This document shows positions 9,701-18,769 of a DNA stretch of 64,000 bases, piece by piece; within the stretch, counting starts at the first letter, position 1; every line of letters starts with the position of its first letter. Made by a program: the position numbers and the translations under genes. This stretch comes from Caulobacter sp. NIBR2454 (GTDB taxonomy: Bacteria; Pseudomonadota; Alphaproteobacteria; Caulobacterales; Caulobacteraceae). The notes under the pieces were generated by a model, which was given only the letters and a program-made list of their open reading frames with translations, ran no database searches and had not been told where the DNA came from. The DNA is taken from the NCBI RefSeq assembly GCF_027474405.1, contig NZ_CP114871.1, positions 2,737,001 to 2,801,000 of the forward strand. The letters run 5' to 3'.

Positions 9701-10032
9701 TGATCCAGGCCGGCTTCCGCATCCTGGCCACCACCGGCACCGCCGCCTACCTGGCCGAACAAGGCCTCAAGGTCGAGGTGGTCAAGAAGGTGCTGGAGGG
9801 CCGCCCCCATATCGTCGACGCCATGAAGAACGGCGAGGTCCAGCTGGTCTTCAACACCACCGAGGGCAAGCAGTCCCTGGCCGACAGCTTCGAGATCCGC
9901 CGCTCCGCCCTGATGTCGAAGATCCCCTACTACACCACCGCCGCCGGCGCCCTCGCCGCCGCCCAGGCCATCGCCTCGCCCATGGCCGAGACGAGCGCCC
10001 TGGAGGTCCGCGCCCTGCAGACCTACGCCTAG
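6736..10032 (+). CDS. carB: Carbamoyl-phosphate synthase large subunit
   Basis: The 1098-residue protein has the full duplicated CarB layout. The first half starts [20 protein letters not shown] with ATP-grasp motifs ([34 protein letters not shown]). The second half repeats these ([52 protein letters not shown]). The C-terminal MGS-like allosteric domain spans about residues 950-1080 ([15 protein letters not shown]). It makes carbamoyl phosphate for arginine and pyrimidine synthesis with the CarA glutaminase subunit, which is not in this window. The ATG at 6736 gives the expected N-terminus. A glycosyltransferase follows 13 bases downstream. Confidence 0.98.
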   Translation: MPKRTDIKSILIIGAGPIVIGQACEFDYSGVQACKALRAEGYRIVLVNSNPATIMTDPDVADATYIEPITPEIVAKIIEKERPDALLPTMGGQTALNTALALESMGVLEKFGVEMIGAKADVIDKAEDRQKFRDAMDKLGLESPRSKAAHTMEEAMEGLDFVGLPAIIRPSFTLAGTGGGIAYNVEEFKEIVERGLDLSPTTEVLIEESVLGWKEYEMEVVRDKADNCIIVCSIENIDPMGVHTGDSITVAPALTLTDKEYQRMRKGSIDVLREIGVETGGSNVQWALNPKDGRMVVIEMNPRVSRSSALASKATGFPIAKVAARLAVGYTLDELANDITGGAMPASFEPSIDYVVTKIPRFAFEKYPGSEPYLTTSMKSVGEVMAIGRTFAESLQKALRGLETGLNGLDDIEIEGAEDPDTGKAAVVRALGNPTPDRLRVIAQAFRHGLTVQEINAACSYEPWFLEQLAEIVRQEGLVRAGGLPNNAADFRRLKAMGFADARLAKLTNLTEAEVRSQRHAHGVRPVYKRIDTCAGEFRADTPYMYSTYETGALGQLPDCESEPTGAKKAVILGGGPNRIGQGIEFDYCCCHAAFALDQIGIESIMVNCNPETVSTDYDTSDRLYFEPLTAEDVLELLAVEQTKGTLLGVIVQFGGQTPLKLANALEQAGIPILGTSPDAIDLAEDRERFQQLLHELKIAQPNNAIARSAEEAFAGAHKVGYPVVIRPSYVLGGRAMEIVYDDEQLDRYIRTAVQVSGDSPVLIDQYLNRATEVDVDALCDGETVFVAGVMEHIEEAGVHSGDSACSLPPFSLKPDTIAELKRQTEAMAFALKVRGLMNVQFAIEEPHSENPRIYVLEVNPRASRTVPFVAKTIGQPVASIAAKVMAGVPLASFGLTDKPYDHIAVKEAVFPFARFPGVDTVLGPEMRSTGEVMGLDWRREGEDFMPAFARAFAKSQLGGGVTLPRSGCAFVSVREADKPWILEPTRLLIQAGFRILATTGTAAYLAEQGLKVEVVKKVLEGRPHIVDAMKNGEVQLVFNTTEGKQSLADSFEIRRSALMSKIPYYTTAAGALAAAQAIASPMAETSALEVRALQTYA

Positions 10033-10045
10033 GGGGATCAAGAGC

Positions 10046-11350
10046 ATGGCGGTGCGTCGGATCATTCTGGCCACCGCCGGCTCCCTGGGCGACCTGCATC
10101 CCTTCCTGGCCCTGGGCAAGGCGCTGCACGCCCGGGGCGCGCGGGTCGAGATCGCCACCCAGGCCGAGTACCGCCCCAAGGTCGAGGCCGAGGGCCTGGT
10201 CTTCCAGGACGCCAGCCTCAACCTGGCCGACTTCCAGTCCGAGCTGGGCCTGGATCTGGCCGGCATCACCCGCAAGATCGCCGCCTCCGACTTCTGGTTC
10301 TACGAGCACGTCGTCCTGCCCAACATGGCCGCCGGCGCACGCCGCCTCATCGAGATCGGCGAGGGAGCCGACATCATCGCCGGCGCCCCCTTCGCCATGG
10401 GCGCCCTGCTGGCGGCGCAGCGCCTGGGCGTGCCCTTCGTCTCCGTCGCCCTGTCGCCCATGCTGTTCATGTCGGCGCACGAGCCGCCGCCCCTGCCCGG
10501 CGCGCCGTGGCTGAGGCCCCGGACCAGCCGCGCCGGCCTGGCCCTCAACCGCGCCACCCTGGCGCTTGGCCGCCTGCCGACCGCCCGCTGGACCCGCCGC
10601 CTCAACGCCGCCCGGGCGGAGCTTGGCCTGCCCCCGACCAAGGACAACGTGATCTTCGACGCCCCCTGGCGCGCCGACCTGATCCTGGGCCTGTTCTCGC
10701 CCCAGCTGGGAGGCCCCCTGCCCGACCATCCGAAGAACACCCACATCACCGGTTACGCCGCCTATGACAGCGAGGCCGGCGGCCCGCCGACCCTGCCGCC
10801 CGACCTGGCCGCCTTCCTCGACGCGGGCGAGCCGCCCATCGTCTTCACCCTGGGCAGCGCGGCGGTCCACATCGCCGACGACTTCTATGCCCAGGGCCTG
10901 GCCGCCGCCCGCGCCTTGGGCCGCCGCGCCGTGCTGCTGGTCGGCCCGGACGGCGACCAAAGCCTGACCCAGGGCGCGACCGACGCCATCGCCGTCCCCT
11001 ACGCCCCCTATTCCCTGCTGTTCCCCCGCGCCGCCGCCAACGTCCACCAGGGCGGCGTCGGCACCACCCAGCAAGCCCTGCGCGCCGGCCGCCCCCAACT
11101 CGTCGTCCCCCACCTGGGCGACCAGCACGACAACGCCGCCCGCGTCGCCGCGCGCGGGGTCGGCGCCGTCCTCAAACGCGAGCGGTTCAGGGCGGAGGCG
11201 GTGGCGGCGGTGCTGGAGCGGTTGCTGGCGGACGCGGCCATGGCGGAGAGGGCGGCGGAGGTGGGGAGGCTCAGCGCGGGCGAGGATGGCGCGGAGGTTG
11301 GGGCAGGGTTGGTGATGGGACTGGCCGCCCGCTCAACGCCAGAAATCTAG
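10046..11350 (+). CDS. Glycosyltransferase, GT1/UGT-like (MurG fold)
   Basis: The 434-residue protein starts with RRIILATAGSLGDLHPFLALGKAL, the N-terminal sugar-acceptor domain signature of bacterial UGT-like enzymes. Its C-terminal donor domain has HQGGVGTTQQALRAG followed by PHLGDQHDNAARV (about residues 335-370), the nucleotide-sugar binding region. It probably transfers a sugar to a lipid or hydrophobic acceptor; sterol, rhamnolipid-type and macrolide enzymes share this layout. It follows carB by 13 bases and may be read through from it, although no functional link is known. The last part of the gene has a run of GGCGG-rich codons. Confidence 0.85.
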   Translation: MAVRRIILATAGSLGDLHPFLALGKALHARGARVEIATQAEYRPKVEAEGLVFQDASLNLADFQSELGLDLAGITRKIAASDFWFYEHVVLPNMAAGARRLIEIGEGADIIAGAPFAMGALLAAQRLGVPFVSVALSPMLFMSAHEPPPLPGAPWLRPRTSRAGLALNRATLALGRLPTARWTRRLNAARAELGLPPTKDNVIFDAPWRADLILGLFSPQLGGPLPDHPKNTHITGYAAYDSEAGGPPTLPPDLAAFLDAGEPPIVFTLGSAAVHIADDFYAQGLAAARALGRRAVLLVGPDGDQSLTQGATDAIAVPYAPYSLLFPRAAANVHQGGVGTTQQALRAGRPQLVVPHLGDQHDNAARVAARGVGAVLKRERFRAEAVAAVLERLLADAAMAERAAEVGRLSAGEDGAEVGAGLVMGLAARSTPEI

Positions 11351-11387
11351 CTATGATTTCATCAGGGGTTTCAACACGATCCATCAG

Positions 11388-12308
11388 CTAAGGCATAGCT
11401 GCTGGAAATTCGCGGCTTCCGGAGTAAGCGGTGCCCCGAAGGAGGTCATCACCTTCAATCTCGCTAGCCGTTGCAGGTTCATCCACTGCCTTGGGCTCAG
11501 CCGCGCTCCAATCGACACCGAAAGTGAGCATAGCCTCGGTTGTAGTGCCCCTAGCATTCGGGGAACCAGATAGAACACTCCTCCTAGAAACCGAACTATA
11601 CTCTAGAATATCTTTATAAAGGTCGCGCACGGATTGATGATCCGCGTTTGTCATTATTATAGCACAACCCCTTTTAGTGGCACGCTCAACCGAGTCGCGC
11701 AAGCGAACTTGGTCGCTCCATTTAAATAGGTTCTCGTTATACTTTATAAATCCATTCGCATTATGCATTACAGTATATGGTGGATCAATAAATGCCACGT
11801 CGCCAAATCCACAGCCATCAAGCGTCACCTCGAAGTCCTGCACAATTATTTCGGCGGAGGACAACGCAGAAGCGTAGGTTATGAAATCCTCACCCGGAAA
11901 AATTACCGACGCCTTTGTACCTATAGGAACATTAAATTCACCCTTCAAATTAACCCTATACAGACCATTGAAGCAGGTTCTATTGAGGTAAAGGAACCTG
12001 GATGCCCTATCTATTCTATCTAACGGGCGCTCTGATCTAATTCTATAATAGTACTCTTTGTTATGAGAAGCATGGTGAACACACATCCTCTCATAGAGCT
12101 CACAATGCGAATCCTTCATAACGTTGTAAAGCTCGACTAGCTCTTCATTTACGTCAGATAAGACCGCACTCTTTGGCATGCTATGAAAATATATTGCTCC
12201 ACTTCCAAGAAATGGCTCAATGTATCTATCGAATTTAGCTAGCGAGGGAAGCTCTTCGCGATCAGCGAGCCAGCGTTTTCCGCCAGCCCATTTTAGAAAC
12301 GGTCGCAC
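11388..12308 (-). CDS. Dam-type DNA adenine methylase (D12 class)
   Basis: The 306-residue protein has the SAM-binding motif FLKWAGGKRWL (residues 4-14), EPFLGSGAIYFH (31-42), NRTCFNGLYRVNLKG (109-123) and the catalytic DPPY (175-178), in the order of Dam/DpnM N6-adenine methylases. The start is GTG, whose first G is the last base of the upstream TAG, so it is translationally coupled to the DGQHR-domain gene. Base composition is much more AT-rich than the neighbours, with ATA and TTA codons rare elsewhere here, which suggests recent transfer. The Caulobacter cell-cycle methylase CcrM is a different class. It is likely part of a modification/defence unit; the target site is unknown (GATC is one possibility). 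Confidence 0.92.
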   Translation of the reverse strand: MRPFLKWAGGKRWLADREELPSLAKFDRYIEPFLGSGAIYFHSMPKSAVLSDVNEELVELYNVMKDSHCELYERMCVHHASHNKEYYYRIRSERPLDRIDRASRFLYLNRTCFNGLYRVNLKGEFNVPIGTKASVIFPGEDFITYASALSSAEIIVQDFEVTLDGCGFGDVAFIDPPYTVMHNANGFIKYNENLFKWSDQVRLRDSVERATKRGCAIIMTNADHQSVRDLYKDILEYSSVSRRSVLSGSPNARGTTTEAMLTFGVDWSAAEPKAVDEPATASEIEGDDLLRGTAYSGSREFPAAMP

Positions 12309-14662
12309 TATAGAGCCTCATTCGCAGCTTGAAGCCGCGGGAGCGCTTCTGACCTAACCCAATCCAAGAATGCGAGGTCATCGTCCGTATACGTTCTCAG
12401 TGAATTTTTGTGGGCGGCGATCTTCCGAATGTCGTTAAAACGAGCCATCCAGCCAGTGTACTTGCCGCCCTTCTTTTCCCCCGGCGAAGCGAGACTGAAG
12501 GTCGATTGAAAGTGCGGCCAATTGTTCGGCTGCTCCACTATTTCCTTCATGTCGATGAGGTCTAAATATGCCTCCTTACGCCTCCGTCGCTCTTGCGGCT
12601 CCTCCTGTTGCCTCTTGTACGCCTTTTCTTTGGTCACCGTTTTGGCGATCCCAAGCTCCCAGTACGCAGCATCTCCCGAGTCCAGAGTGTGAGCGCCATG
12701 GATCGACTTCAGCGTCTTCAGAACCACGTCAGTTAGCAACTCCGATATATGCATAATATCTTTGCTAGCTTCAGCGATCGTATCAGAAGCACGCTGCTCT
12801 ATCGTCTTCTTAAACTCTTCTGAGCCGAAGTCCGGAAACTCCTTCGCAATGATCTCGCAGAGCTTATAGAGATAGTCCTTAACTCCCCCCTCACCGAAGC
12901 GACGGGAAAATGCATCACGAACCTGCTCATCACTGGCGGTATGCACGAAATCGCAAATGGGCTTTGCGACCGAATTGATTTCGGCAATCACTTCGTCTTC
13001 CGGCGCGCTGGCAAAATCGATCCCCCTTTTAAGAGTGAGGTACGCCATGATCTCGGGCAGGAGCATAAGATGCGCACGTAGACCAGGGTTGACGCAGATG
13101 TACGCGCTTGCGCCCGCAGCCCACCGACCGGGGTTTGCCGACGCAATAGGCTCGAAGTAGCCGTTTAAAATTTTGCGCGAGCGCTCGATGGTCTCCACGT
13201 CGTTTGCCGCTGAAAATGCGGCTGGCGCGATCGCCTTAGACATCACTTTGCCGAGCAGCGCGGCGCGGTTTAACCCATTGACCGCTTCAGAGATCGTCAA
13301 GTTCTGCTGCATAGTCGGCGGAACGTCAGGCATACGAAATCGCTGGAAAAGCGGACTAGTCTTGTCGGCATTTAGAGCTCTGACAACAGCCGACGCCAAC
13401 GCAGAGAGCGCAGTTTTGGGGTCGGCATCTCCCATTTTCAGGTCCGCAAGCAACGCCACGAGCAGCCCCTTAGGCACACTCTTTTGCTTGTGGTTTATAG
13501 TTATGAAAAGATCCGCCTCTTTAACTTTTGCCAGGCCGGAGAAGGCAATGACAGTTATGTTCTGATCAAGATATTTTTCGTCCAGGCCCGAAAAACCATA
13601 CAAACGATGCTGACCATCGATCACCCATGCCGATCTATATTTTGACGGCAAAGTAAGCCAGCCGAACTTTGCGGTCGGGTCTGTATTTAGACTATTGTCT
13701 AAGAGTGAGAATTTAGGATTATCAACGAAATTTAACAGTATATTCGTCGGAAAGAACCCCCCTGATCGAATAAAGTCGCCAATTGCCTTCACTCGACCCG
13801 GGGAAATCATACGCTGATAGGCAGGACTTCCATCAGGGTGGTTGAGCGCTTGGTGATTTACAAACGCTATTCTGAGGAGATTTCGCGGCGTTGTGACGAA
13901 TGAGTAGAAAGTTTCACCGCCCAATTTACCTCGGATTGCAGGCACCGTTTGCGTCGGTATTCCTGGGATCTTTTGATCGCTCAAAAACTCCCCTAGGAGC
14001 TGGTATCTACCTGCAGCCCCCATATGCCCGATAAACGTCTCAAAATATGCAAGCTCATTCTCAGTGACAATGTATATTCCAGCGCGCTCAGCACGCTCCA
14101 CGTCCCCTTCAGACCATATTATATTGTTAGTTACATAAAGCCATATGATCTTTGGCTTTGATGGATACTTCTTGTGAATTTCACTTCTGATATATTGTTG
14201 AAGAGATTTCGTTTCGGATATTTCTTTTGACAGCCCTCTACGCCCCCTCTCTTCTTTAGATATACATTCAGCAACAATCGCGGTTTCGTCATCTACTGCA
14301 AACGCGTCTATTTGCTTCGTGCCGTCACCGCCCGAGTGACGTGTAAATTTGATCGGCAGGCGTTTGGCGCCGAGGTGCCTGTAGCCCATTCGATAGAGGA
14401 GACACCAAGTGCGATCGTCGAGCGCCTGATTGTGAGGCTTCGCCTGCCGTAGACGATGCTGCCGCTTCCCCCGACGCGCCACCTCCCATCCCTCGGCGAT
14501 GGCTTCAGCCGCGTCAGCGCGATGGACGCTTTTGTAGTTAAAGGGGGAGTTTCGAAGCCTAAACTCAGATGCGACCTGAGCTGCATCCTCCAGCAAGTCG
14601 TTGAGTAGCGCGGCGTCGCTCTCTACCGTGAGAACCTCCTGTGCCGCCGTAGCTCCGTCCAT
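12308..14662 (-). CDS. Large DGQHR-domain protein with N-terminal nuclease-like region
   Basis: The 784-residue product contains WVIDGQHRLYGF at about 346-357 and FITINHKQKSVPKGL (386-400), the two hallmarks of the DGQHR domain found in DndB- and DpdB-like proteins of DNA-modification and phage-defence loci. Before it, residues 115-136 contain IDAFAVDDETAIVAECISKE. Asp119 and Glu132 fit a PD-(D/E)xK endonuclease core, though the usual lysine after ExC is displaced. The C-terminal 350 residues are helical and charged and I do not recognise them. It is coupled to a Dam-type methylase and probably forms a two-gene defence or DNA-modification unit. The exact activity is unknown. The composition is less GC-rich than the flanking genes. 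Confidence 0.82.
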   Translation of the reverse strand: MDGATAAQEVLTVESDAALLNDLLEDAAQVASEFRLRNSPFNYKSVHRADAAEAIAEGWEVARRGKRQHRLRQAKPHNQALDDRTWCLLYRMGYRHLGAKRLPIKFTRHSGGDGTKQIDAFAVDDETAIVAECISKEERGRRGLSKEISETKSLQQYIRSEIHKKYPSKPKIIWLYVTNNIIWSEGDVERAERAGIYIVTENELAYFETFIGHMGAAGRYQLLGEFLSDQKIPGIPTQTVPAIRGKLGGETFYSFVTTPRNLLRIAFVNHQALNHPDGSPAYQRMISPGRVKAIGDFIRSGGFFPTNILLNFVDNPKFSLLDNSLNTDPTAKFGWLTLPSKYRSAWVIDGQHRLYGFSGLDEKYLDQNITVIAFSGLAKVKEADLFITINHKQKSVPKGLLVALLADLKMGDADPKTALSALASAVVRALNADKTSPLFQRFRMPDVPPTMQQNLTISEAVNGLNRAALLGKVMSKAIAPAAFSAANDVETIERSRKILNGYFEPIASANPGRWAAGASAYICVNPGLRAHLMLLPEIMAYLTLKRGIDFASAPEDEVIAEINSVAKPICDFVHTASDEQVRDAFSRRFGEGGVKDYLYKLCEIIAKEFPDFGSEEFKKTIEQRASDTIAEASKDIMHISELLTDVVLKTLKSIHGAHTLDSGDAAYWELGIAKTVTKEKAYKRQQEEPQERRRRKEAYLDLIDMKEIVEQPNNWPHFQSTFSLASPGEKKGGKYTGWMARFNDIRKIAAHKNSLRTYTDDDLAFLDWVRSEALPRLQAANEAL

Positions 14663-15248
14663 GCCGCCCCCGCGCCAAAGTTGACCCGGGCGAACGGTAC
14701 TACCGTTAAGGTGATGCTCAAGCTGATTTTATTTGAAGCTGCACCTTTGTCGCGGACAGCATGTTTTTCCACGCCGCCTATCCACCCCGCGCATAACCCC
14801 CACCCTATCCACCCCCTCCTCACCCCGCCGCATACTCCCCTCATCCCGTCGCGGGAGAGGACGCGTGGTGTCGGCCTGTCGGCCTGGGCTCTCAACAGCT
14901 CAGGCCGGGCCGCCTTCTGACCAGGAGGGCGGCCGCGGCGGCGGGTGCGGTTGAGCGGGTCAAGCGCCGGCGGTCGAAAGCCGTCGGGGCGAGGGCGGGG
15001 GACGTAAGCCCGCCTATCGGGGACGCCGATACGTCTCCGCCCGTCCGGGGGTCGCCTGGGAGTGAAGGGCCTAAGACGTCCGCGCGCTCCCGTCTCCGGT
15101 CAAACAGCCGCGCGGGGCGTGCGTCCGCGTCGAAACGGTATTGAACTTTTCCTGCTCCGGGCGCGGCCCGGACGCCCCGCGCCTCTCCATCCTCCGCCGC
15201 CCGACGGGCGTCGGACGTCTCATCATGCGTGGATCAAGGAGCGCGCCC
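14663..15248. other. 586-base stretch without a convincing gene, rich in stem-loops
   Basis: No reading frame here has family features, a good ribosome site and normal codon use. The left part is pyrimidine-rich on the plus strand (repeated CCACCC/ACCCC). From 14881 to 15079 there are at least six stem-loops: 14881-14890 with 14897-14906; a GCCGCC/GGCGGC stem just after; 14968-14973 with 14981-14986; 14994-14999 with 15009-15014; 15015-15020 with 15026-15031 (perfect TATCGG/CCGATA); and 15031-15036 with 15074-15079. This could be a structured RNA or leader for the gene at 15249. I do not match it to a known RNA family. Confidence 0.4.
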
Positions 15249-15494
15249 ATGGACGACGACTATCGCCGCAATCCGCAGAGCGCCAAGCGCTGGCGACAGC
15301 GCGGGCCGGCGGGCGAGGCGGGCCTCAATCTGCCCGTCCTGATCCGGCGGGCGGCCTATGAATTCAACTATTACCGGGGCTGTCCGGTGGACTCCCACCC
15401 CGAATATCTGGCCACCATGCGGCGGCTGAAGGCCTGGTGGATGGATAACCAGCCCCATCTGGTGGACTACACCCCCGGCCCGCTGAACCTGTAG
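15249..15494 (+). CDS. Hypothetical 81-residue protein
   Basis: The ATG at 15249 has AAGGAG eight bases upstream; longer versions of the frame lack such a site. The product begins MDDDYRRNPQSAKRW and contains a compact region EFNYYRGCPVDSHPEYLATM followed by a Trp-rich stretch KAWWMDNQPHLVDYTPG. There is no signal peptide or membrane segment. I do not recognise a family. It stands between the stem-loop region and the convergent S10 peptidase gene, which ends 31 bases away. Confidence 0.65.
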   Translation: MDDDYRRNPQSAKRWRQRGPAGEAGLNLPVLIRRAAYEFNYYRGCPVDSHPEYLATMRRLKAWWMDNQPHLVDYTPGPLNL

Positions 15495-15525
15495 GCGGCT
15501 CGCGCGCCGGGGGCGGGGTCGATCC

Positions 15526-17049
15526 TTAGCGCTTGCGAATGAAGTTTCGGATGTCGCTGGACAGCTTCTTCAGGTCGTCCTCGCGCACGTACATCATGTG
15601 GCCGGCGTGGTAGTAGTGCCACTCGATCCGGCCGTCATTGGGGATGCCCGTGCGGTTCAGCGAATACTCCGCCCCGAAGAAGGGGGTGGCGAAGTCGTAA
15701 TAGCCCTGGCCGGCATAGATGCGCAGGCCGCTGTTCTCGCGCAGGGCCTTGCCCAGGTACGGGGCGACGTTGAGGTAGCCCGAGCCGCCGCGCGGGCCTG
15801 AGCCCAGGTTCCAGTCCCAGTCGCCGACGGCGCCGATGGACGAATAGACCACGTCGGGCGAGTACTTCAGCGTCTCGCGCGAATAGGCGTTCATCGCCGT
15901 CGTATAGGCGCCGTCGATGCCATAGAAGCTGGGGTCGTTGTCGGGCCGGTCGCCGGCGTTGTCGTAGTCGACGCCGGTATAGCGGGTGTCCAGGCGGCCG
16001 ATGGTCAGGCCCTTGTCACGCAGCAGCTCCTTGTAGAAGCGGCTGGGCGACAGGCGCAGGTTGGCGTTGCTCAGATAGGCCTGGGACACGCCGGTGAAGC
16101 GCGACAGTTGCGGCAGGATCGCGGCGCGTTCCTCGGCCGTGATCGAATTGCCCTTCAGCAGAGCCGTGGCGTAGGGGCCGATGGCGAAGGCGCGGGCCTG
16201 GGCGACGAATTCCTCGACCGTGGCCGGGCGGTCGGCGACCTTGTTGTGGTACCAGGCGGTGGCGGCCATGGACGGCAGGTTGGTCACATAGCCCAGCTCG
16301 TTGCCGGGGGTGTCGGCGGCCTGGCTGAAGTCCAGGATCGACGAGATCAGCAGGATGCCGTTCACCGACACGTCGGTGTAGCTGCCCTCAAGCTCGTTGA
16401 TCACCGCGGCGGCGCGGGTGGTGCCATAGCTTTCGCCGCCGATGTACTTGGGCGCGTTCCAGCGGCCGTGCTCGTTCAGCCACAGGCGGATGAACTGGGC
16501 CATGGACCGGGCGTCCTTGGTGACGCCCCAGTAGTCCTTGGGATCGGTCTTGCCGAGCGCCCGGCTGAAGCCGGTGCCGACGGGGTCGATGAACACCAGG
16601 TCGGTGACGTCCAGCAGGGACTCGGGGTTGTCGATGATCGGGAACGGCGGGGCGCCGTCGTCCTTGGCGTCCGACGGCACGACCACGCGCTTGGGCCCGA
16701 ACGCGCCCATGTGCAGCCACACGGAACCCGAGCCCGGGCCGCCGTTCCACAGGAAGGTCACCGGCCGGTTGGGGTCCGTCGGACCCTCCTTGAGGTAGGT
16801 ATAGGAGGTGATCGCCGCGAGCGGCTTGCCGTCCTTGTCCTTCAGATAGGTCTCGCCGGCGATGGCGCGGTAGTTGATCCGCTGCCCGCCGAACGTGCCG
16901 CTGTGCTTGGTGACCGAGACGACCGGGGGTGGGATGCCCGCGTCGGACCTGCGCTCGGCGGCGGCTTCGGGCTTGGGCCCGTCCTGCGCGAAGGCGGCCG
17001 GTCCGGCCAGGGCGAGCGCCGATACGGCGAGCGCGAAAAGCTTCTTCAT
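15526..17049 (-). CDS. Secreted serine carboxypeptidase (peptidase S10 family)
   Basis: The 507-residue product has a signal peptide (MKKLFALAVSALALAGPAAFA). The S10 landmarks are present: the oxyanion segment FLWNGGPGSGSVWLHMG, the nucleophile Ser in GGESYGTTRAAAV, an Asp in GYYDFATPF and the His in YHAGHMMYV. It should remove C-terminal residues from peptides in the periplasm or outside. The ATG at 17049 follows a GGGGA site; a longer frame up to 17202 would put 51 residues ahead of the signal peptide and is rejected. It lies alone, convergent with the gene at 15249 and divergent from the GST gene. Confidence 0.9.
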   Translation of the reverse strand: MKKLFALAVSALALAGPAAFAQDGPKPEAAAERRSDAGIPPPVVSVTKHSGTFGGQRINYRAIAGETYLKDKDGKPLAAITSYTYLKEGPTDPNRPVTFLWNGGPGSGSVWLHMGAFGPKRVVVPSDAKDDGAPPFPIIDNPESLLDVTDLVFIDPVGTGFSRALGKTDPKDYWGVTKDARSMAQFIRLWLNEHGRWNAPKYIGGESYGTTRAAAVINELEGSYTDVSVNGILLISSILDFSQAADTPGNELGYVTNLPSMAATAWYHNKVADRPATVEEFVAQARAFAIGPYATALLKGNSITAEERAAILPQLSRFTGVSQAYLSNANLRLSPSRFYKELLRDKGLTIGRLDTRYTGVDYDNAGDRPDNDPSFYGIDGAYTTAMNAYSRETLKYSPDVVYSSIGAVGDWDWNLGSGPRGGSGYLNVAPYLGKALRENSGLRIYAGQGYYDFATPFFGAEYSLNRTGIPNDGRIEWHYYHAGHMMYVREDDLKKLSSDIRNFIRKR

Positions 17050-17267
17050 CTCAAGTCCCCCACTGTCGTCTTTATGGGAGGTAGTGGGAGGGAAGACCGG
17101 CCGAATGTAAACGGGGGTTTGAAGGGGCGTTTCCTGAATAATCCCCGGCCAATCGCCCTCTGTCCGAATGAAATTCAGCGACCAACGGTCATCGCGCCGC
17201 AACGCCGCCGCTTCCCCCCGCCCGGCCCGTGAGGCACAGTGAACTGAACAACGATCAGGGAACCGCC

Positions 17268-17933
17268 ATGCTCACCGTCCACCACCTCAACAACTCCCGC
17301 TCCCAGCGCGTGCTGTGGCTGCTCGAGGAGTTGGGCGTCCCCTACGAGGTCAAGCACTACCAGCGCGACGCCAAGACCATGCTGGCCCCGCCGGAACTGC
17401 GGGCCGTCCACCCGCTGGGCAAGTCGCCCGTCATCACCGACGGCGACATCACCGTCGCCGAGACCGGCGCCATCGTCGAATACATCCTGGAGCGCTACGG
17501 AAACGGCCGTCTGGTCCCCGCCGCCGGCACGCCGCAAAAGCTGGCCTATACCCACTGGCTGCACTTCGCCGAGGGGTCGGCCATGTCGCCCCTGCTGATG
17601 AAGCTGGTGTTCGGCGTCCTGCCCGACCGCGCGCCCAAGCTGCTCAAGCCCATCGTCAAGGGCATCTCGGCCAAGGCCCAGGCGGGCTTCGTCGATCCCC
17701 AGCTCAAGGCCCACCAGGCCTATTGGGAGGACACGCTGTCCAAGTCCGAATGGTTCGCCGGTCCGGAGTTCTCCGGCGCCGACGTCATGATGAGTTTCCC
17801 GATCGAGGCCGCCGCCTCCCGCGCCCCGTTCGGCGACGACAAGCCCAAGCTGAAGGCGTTCCTGGCCCGCATCCACGCCCGCCCCGCCTATAAGAAGGCG
17901 CTGGAGCGCGGCGGGCCGTACGCCTACGCCTAA
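17268..17933 (+). CDS. Glutathione S-transferase family protein
   Basis: The 221-residue protein has the thioredoxin-fold N-terminal domain with LNNSRSQRVLWLLEELGVPYEV (residues 6-27) and HPLGKSPVITDGDITVAETGAIVEYI, which supplies the cis-Pro and the Glu-Thr glutathione-binding pair. An all-helical C-terminal domain follows, ending FLARIHARPAYKKALE. It probably conjugates or reduces small molecules with glutathione. I use the ATG at 17268, since the frame upstream to 17229 adds 13 residues before the beta strand. A small membrane protein follows 36 bases downstream. Confidence 0.9.
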   Translation: MLTVHHLNNSRSQRVLWLLEELGVPYEVKHYQRDAKTMLAPPELRAVHPLGKSPVITDGDITVAETGAIVEYILERYGNGRLVPAAGTPQKLAYTHWLHFAEGSAMSPLLMKLVFGVLPDRAPKLLKPIVKGISAKAQAGFVDPQLKAHQAYWEDTLSKSEWFAGPEFSGADVMMSFPIEAAASRAPFGDDKPKLKAFLARIHARPAYKKALERGGPYAYA

Positions 17934-17969
17934 AGCCGAACCTTCGCCTTGGTCGCGCGTTGTGGGGGC

Positions 17970-18191
17970 ATGAAGCGCATCCCCCTCGCCGGCGGCCTTA
18001 TACTGGCCGTGGTCGTCGCCCTCGCGGCGATCGTCGTCCTTGGACTCTTCTATGTTCTGGGGGCCGCCATCGGCGTGGCCGTCTTCGTCGCCTTGGGAAT
18101 CGGTCTGATCGGTCTCATTGTTTACGGCTCGGCTCGCCTGGGCCGGCGGCCAAAAGTTGAGGAAATTCAACCTCCGGCCAAGCTTCCCTGA
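17970..18191 (+). CDS. Small membrane protein of unknown function
   Basis: The product, about 73 residues, has two closely spaced hydrophobic segments (about residues 7-28 and 31-52), rich in Ala, Val, Ile and Gly, followed by a basic and proline-containing tail. The ATG at 17970 is preceded by GGGGG but at very short distance; a TTG at 17949 in the same frame is the alternative. The gene lies between GST and greA on the same strand. I do not recognise a family. Confidence 0.55.
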   Translation: MKRIPLAGGLILAVVVALAAIVVLGLFYVLGAAIGVAVFVALGIGLIGLIVYGSARLGRRPKVEEIQPPAKLP

Positions 18192-18295
18192 TCAACTCTT
18201 GATCCGCGGGGCTTGGCCCCCTATCCTCTCAGCCCCCGGACGTCTGCGCCCGCGGCCGATCATGCAAACCCAGGGCGACCCGAGCTAAATCCGCA

Positions 18296-18769
18296 ATGGA
18301 AAAAGTCCCGATGACCGCCGGGGGCTATACCGCCCTCGACGAAGAATTGAAGCGTCTCAAAACGATTGAGCGGCCGAACGTTATCGCCGCCATTTCGGAG
18401 GCGCGTTCGCACGGCGATCTCAGCGAGAACGCCGAGTACCATGCCGCCAAGGAGCGTCAGGGCTGGATCGAAGGCCGTATCGCCGAGATCGAGGACAAGA
18501 TCGCTCGCGCTCAGGTCATCGACGTCTCCAAGCTGTCCGGCACTCAGGTGAAGTTCGGCGCCACCGTCAGCGTGGTCGATGAGGACACCGAGGAAGAGGC
18601 TCGCTACCAGATCGTCGGCGAGCACGAAGCCGACGTGAAGGCTGGCCGCGTGTCCATCGTCTCGCCCATCGCCCGCGCGATGATCGGCAAGGAGAAGGGC
18701 GATGTCGTCGAGGTGAACACCCCCGGCGGCGTGAAGGCCTACGAAATCCTCAAGGTCGAGTGGATCTAG
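18296..18769 (+). CDS. greA: Transcription elongation factor GreA
   Basis: The 157-residue protein matches GreA over its whole length. The N-terminal coiled coil starts [18 protein letters not shown] and includes the tip segment [21 protein letters not shown] (about 39-59), whose Asp and Glu act on backtracked RNA polymerase. The C-terminal FKBP-like domain ends in [15 protein letters not shown]. It lets RNA polymerase cleave its transcript and resume after arrest. Its last ten bases overlap the GTG start of the ELM1-family gene, so the two are probably translated from one mRNA. Confidence 0.97.
   Translation: MEKVPMTAGGYTALDEELKRLKTIERPNVIAAISEARSHGDLSENAEYHAAKERQGWIEGRIAEIEDKIARAQVIDVSKLSGTQVKFGATVSVVDEDTEEEARYQIVGEHEADVKAGRVSIVSPIARAMIGKEKGDVVEVNTPGGVKAYEILKVEWI

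Noticed and set aside
6646..10275. Very long open frame (over 1,200 codons) on the strand opposite carB
   Set aside because: It mirrors carB in a GC-rich genome where antisense frames stay open by chance; its composition is low-complexity Gly/Ala/Asp/His and it has no domain.
11351..11387. tRNA-associated attachment site at the edge of the low-GC DGQHR/Dam unit
   Set aside because: No tRNA or direct repeat was found at either border, so integration by a tRNA-targeting integrase is not supported.
14663..15248. tRNA, tmRNA, RNase P or SRP RNA in the stem-loop region
   Set aside because: None of the conserved cores of these RNAs was recognised, so it is reported only as an unclassified structured stretch.
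17050..17202. N-terminal extension of the S10 carboxypeptidase
   Set aside because: A complete signal peptide starts at 17049 after a ribosome site; the extension would bury it.
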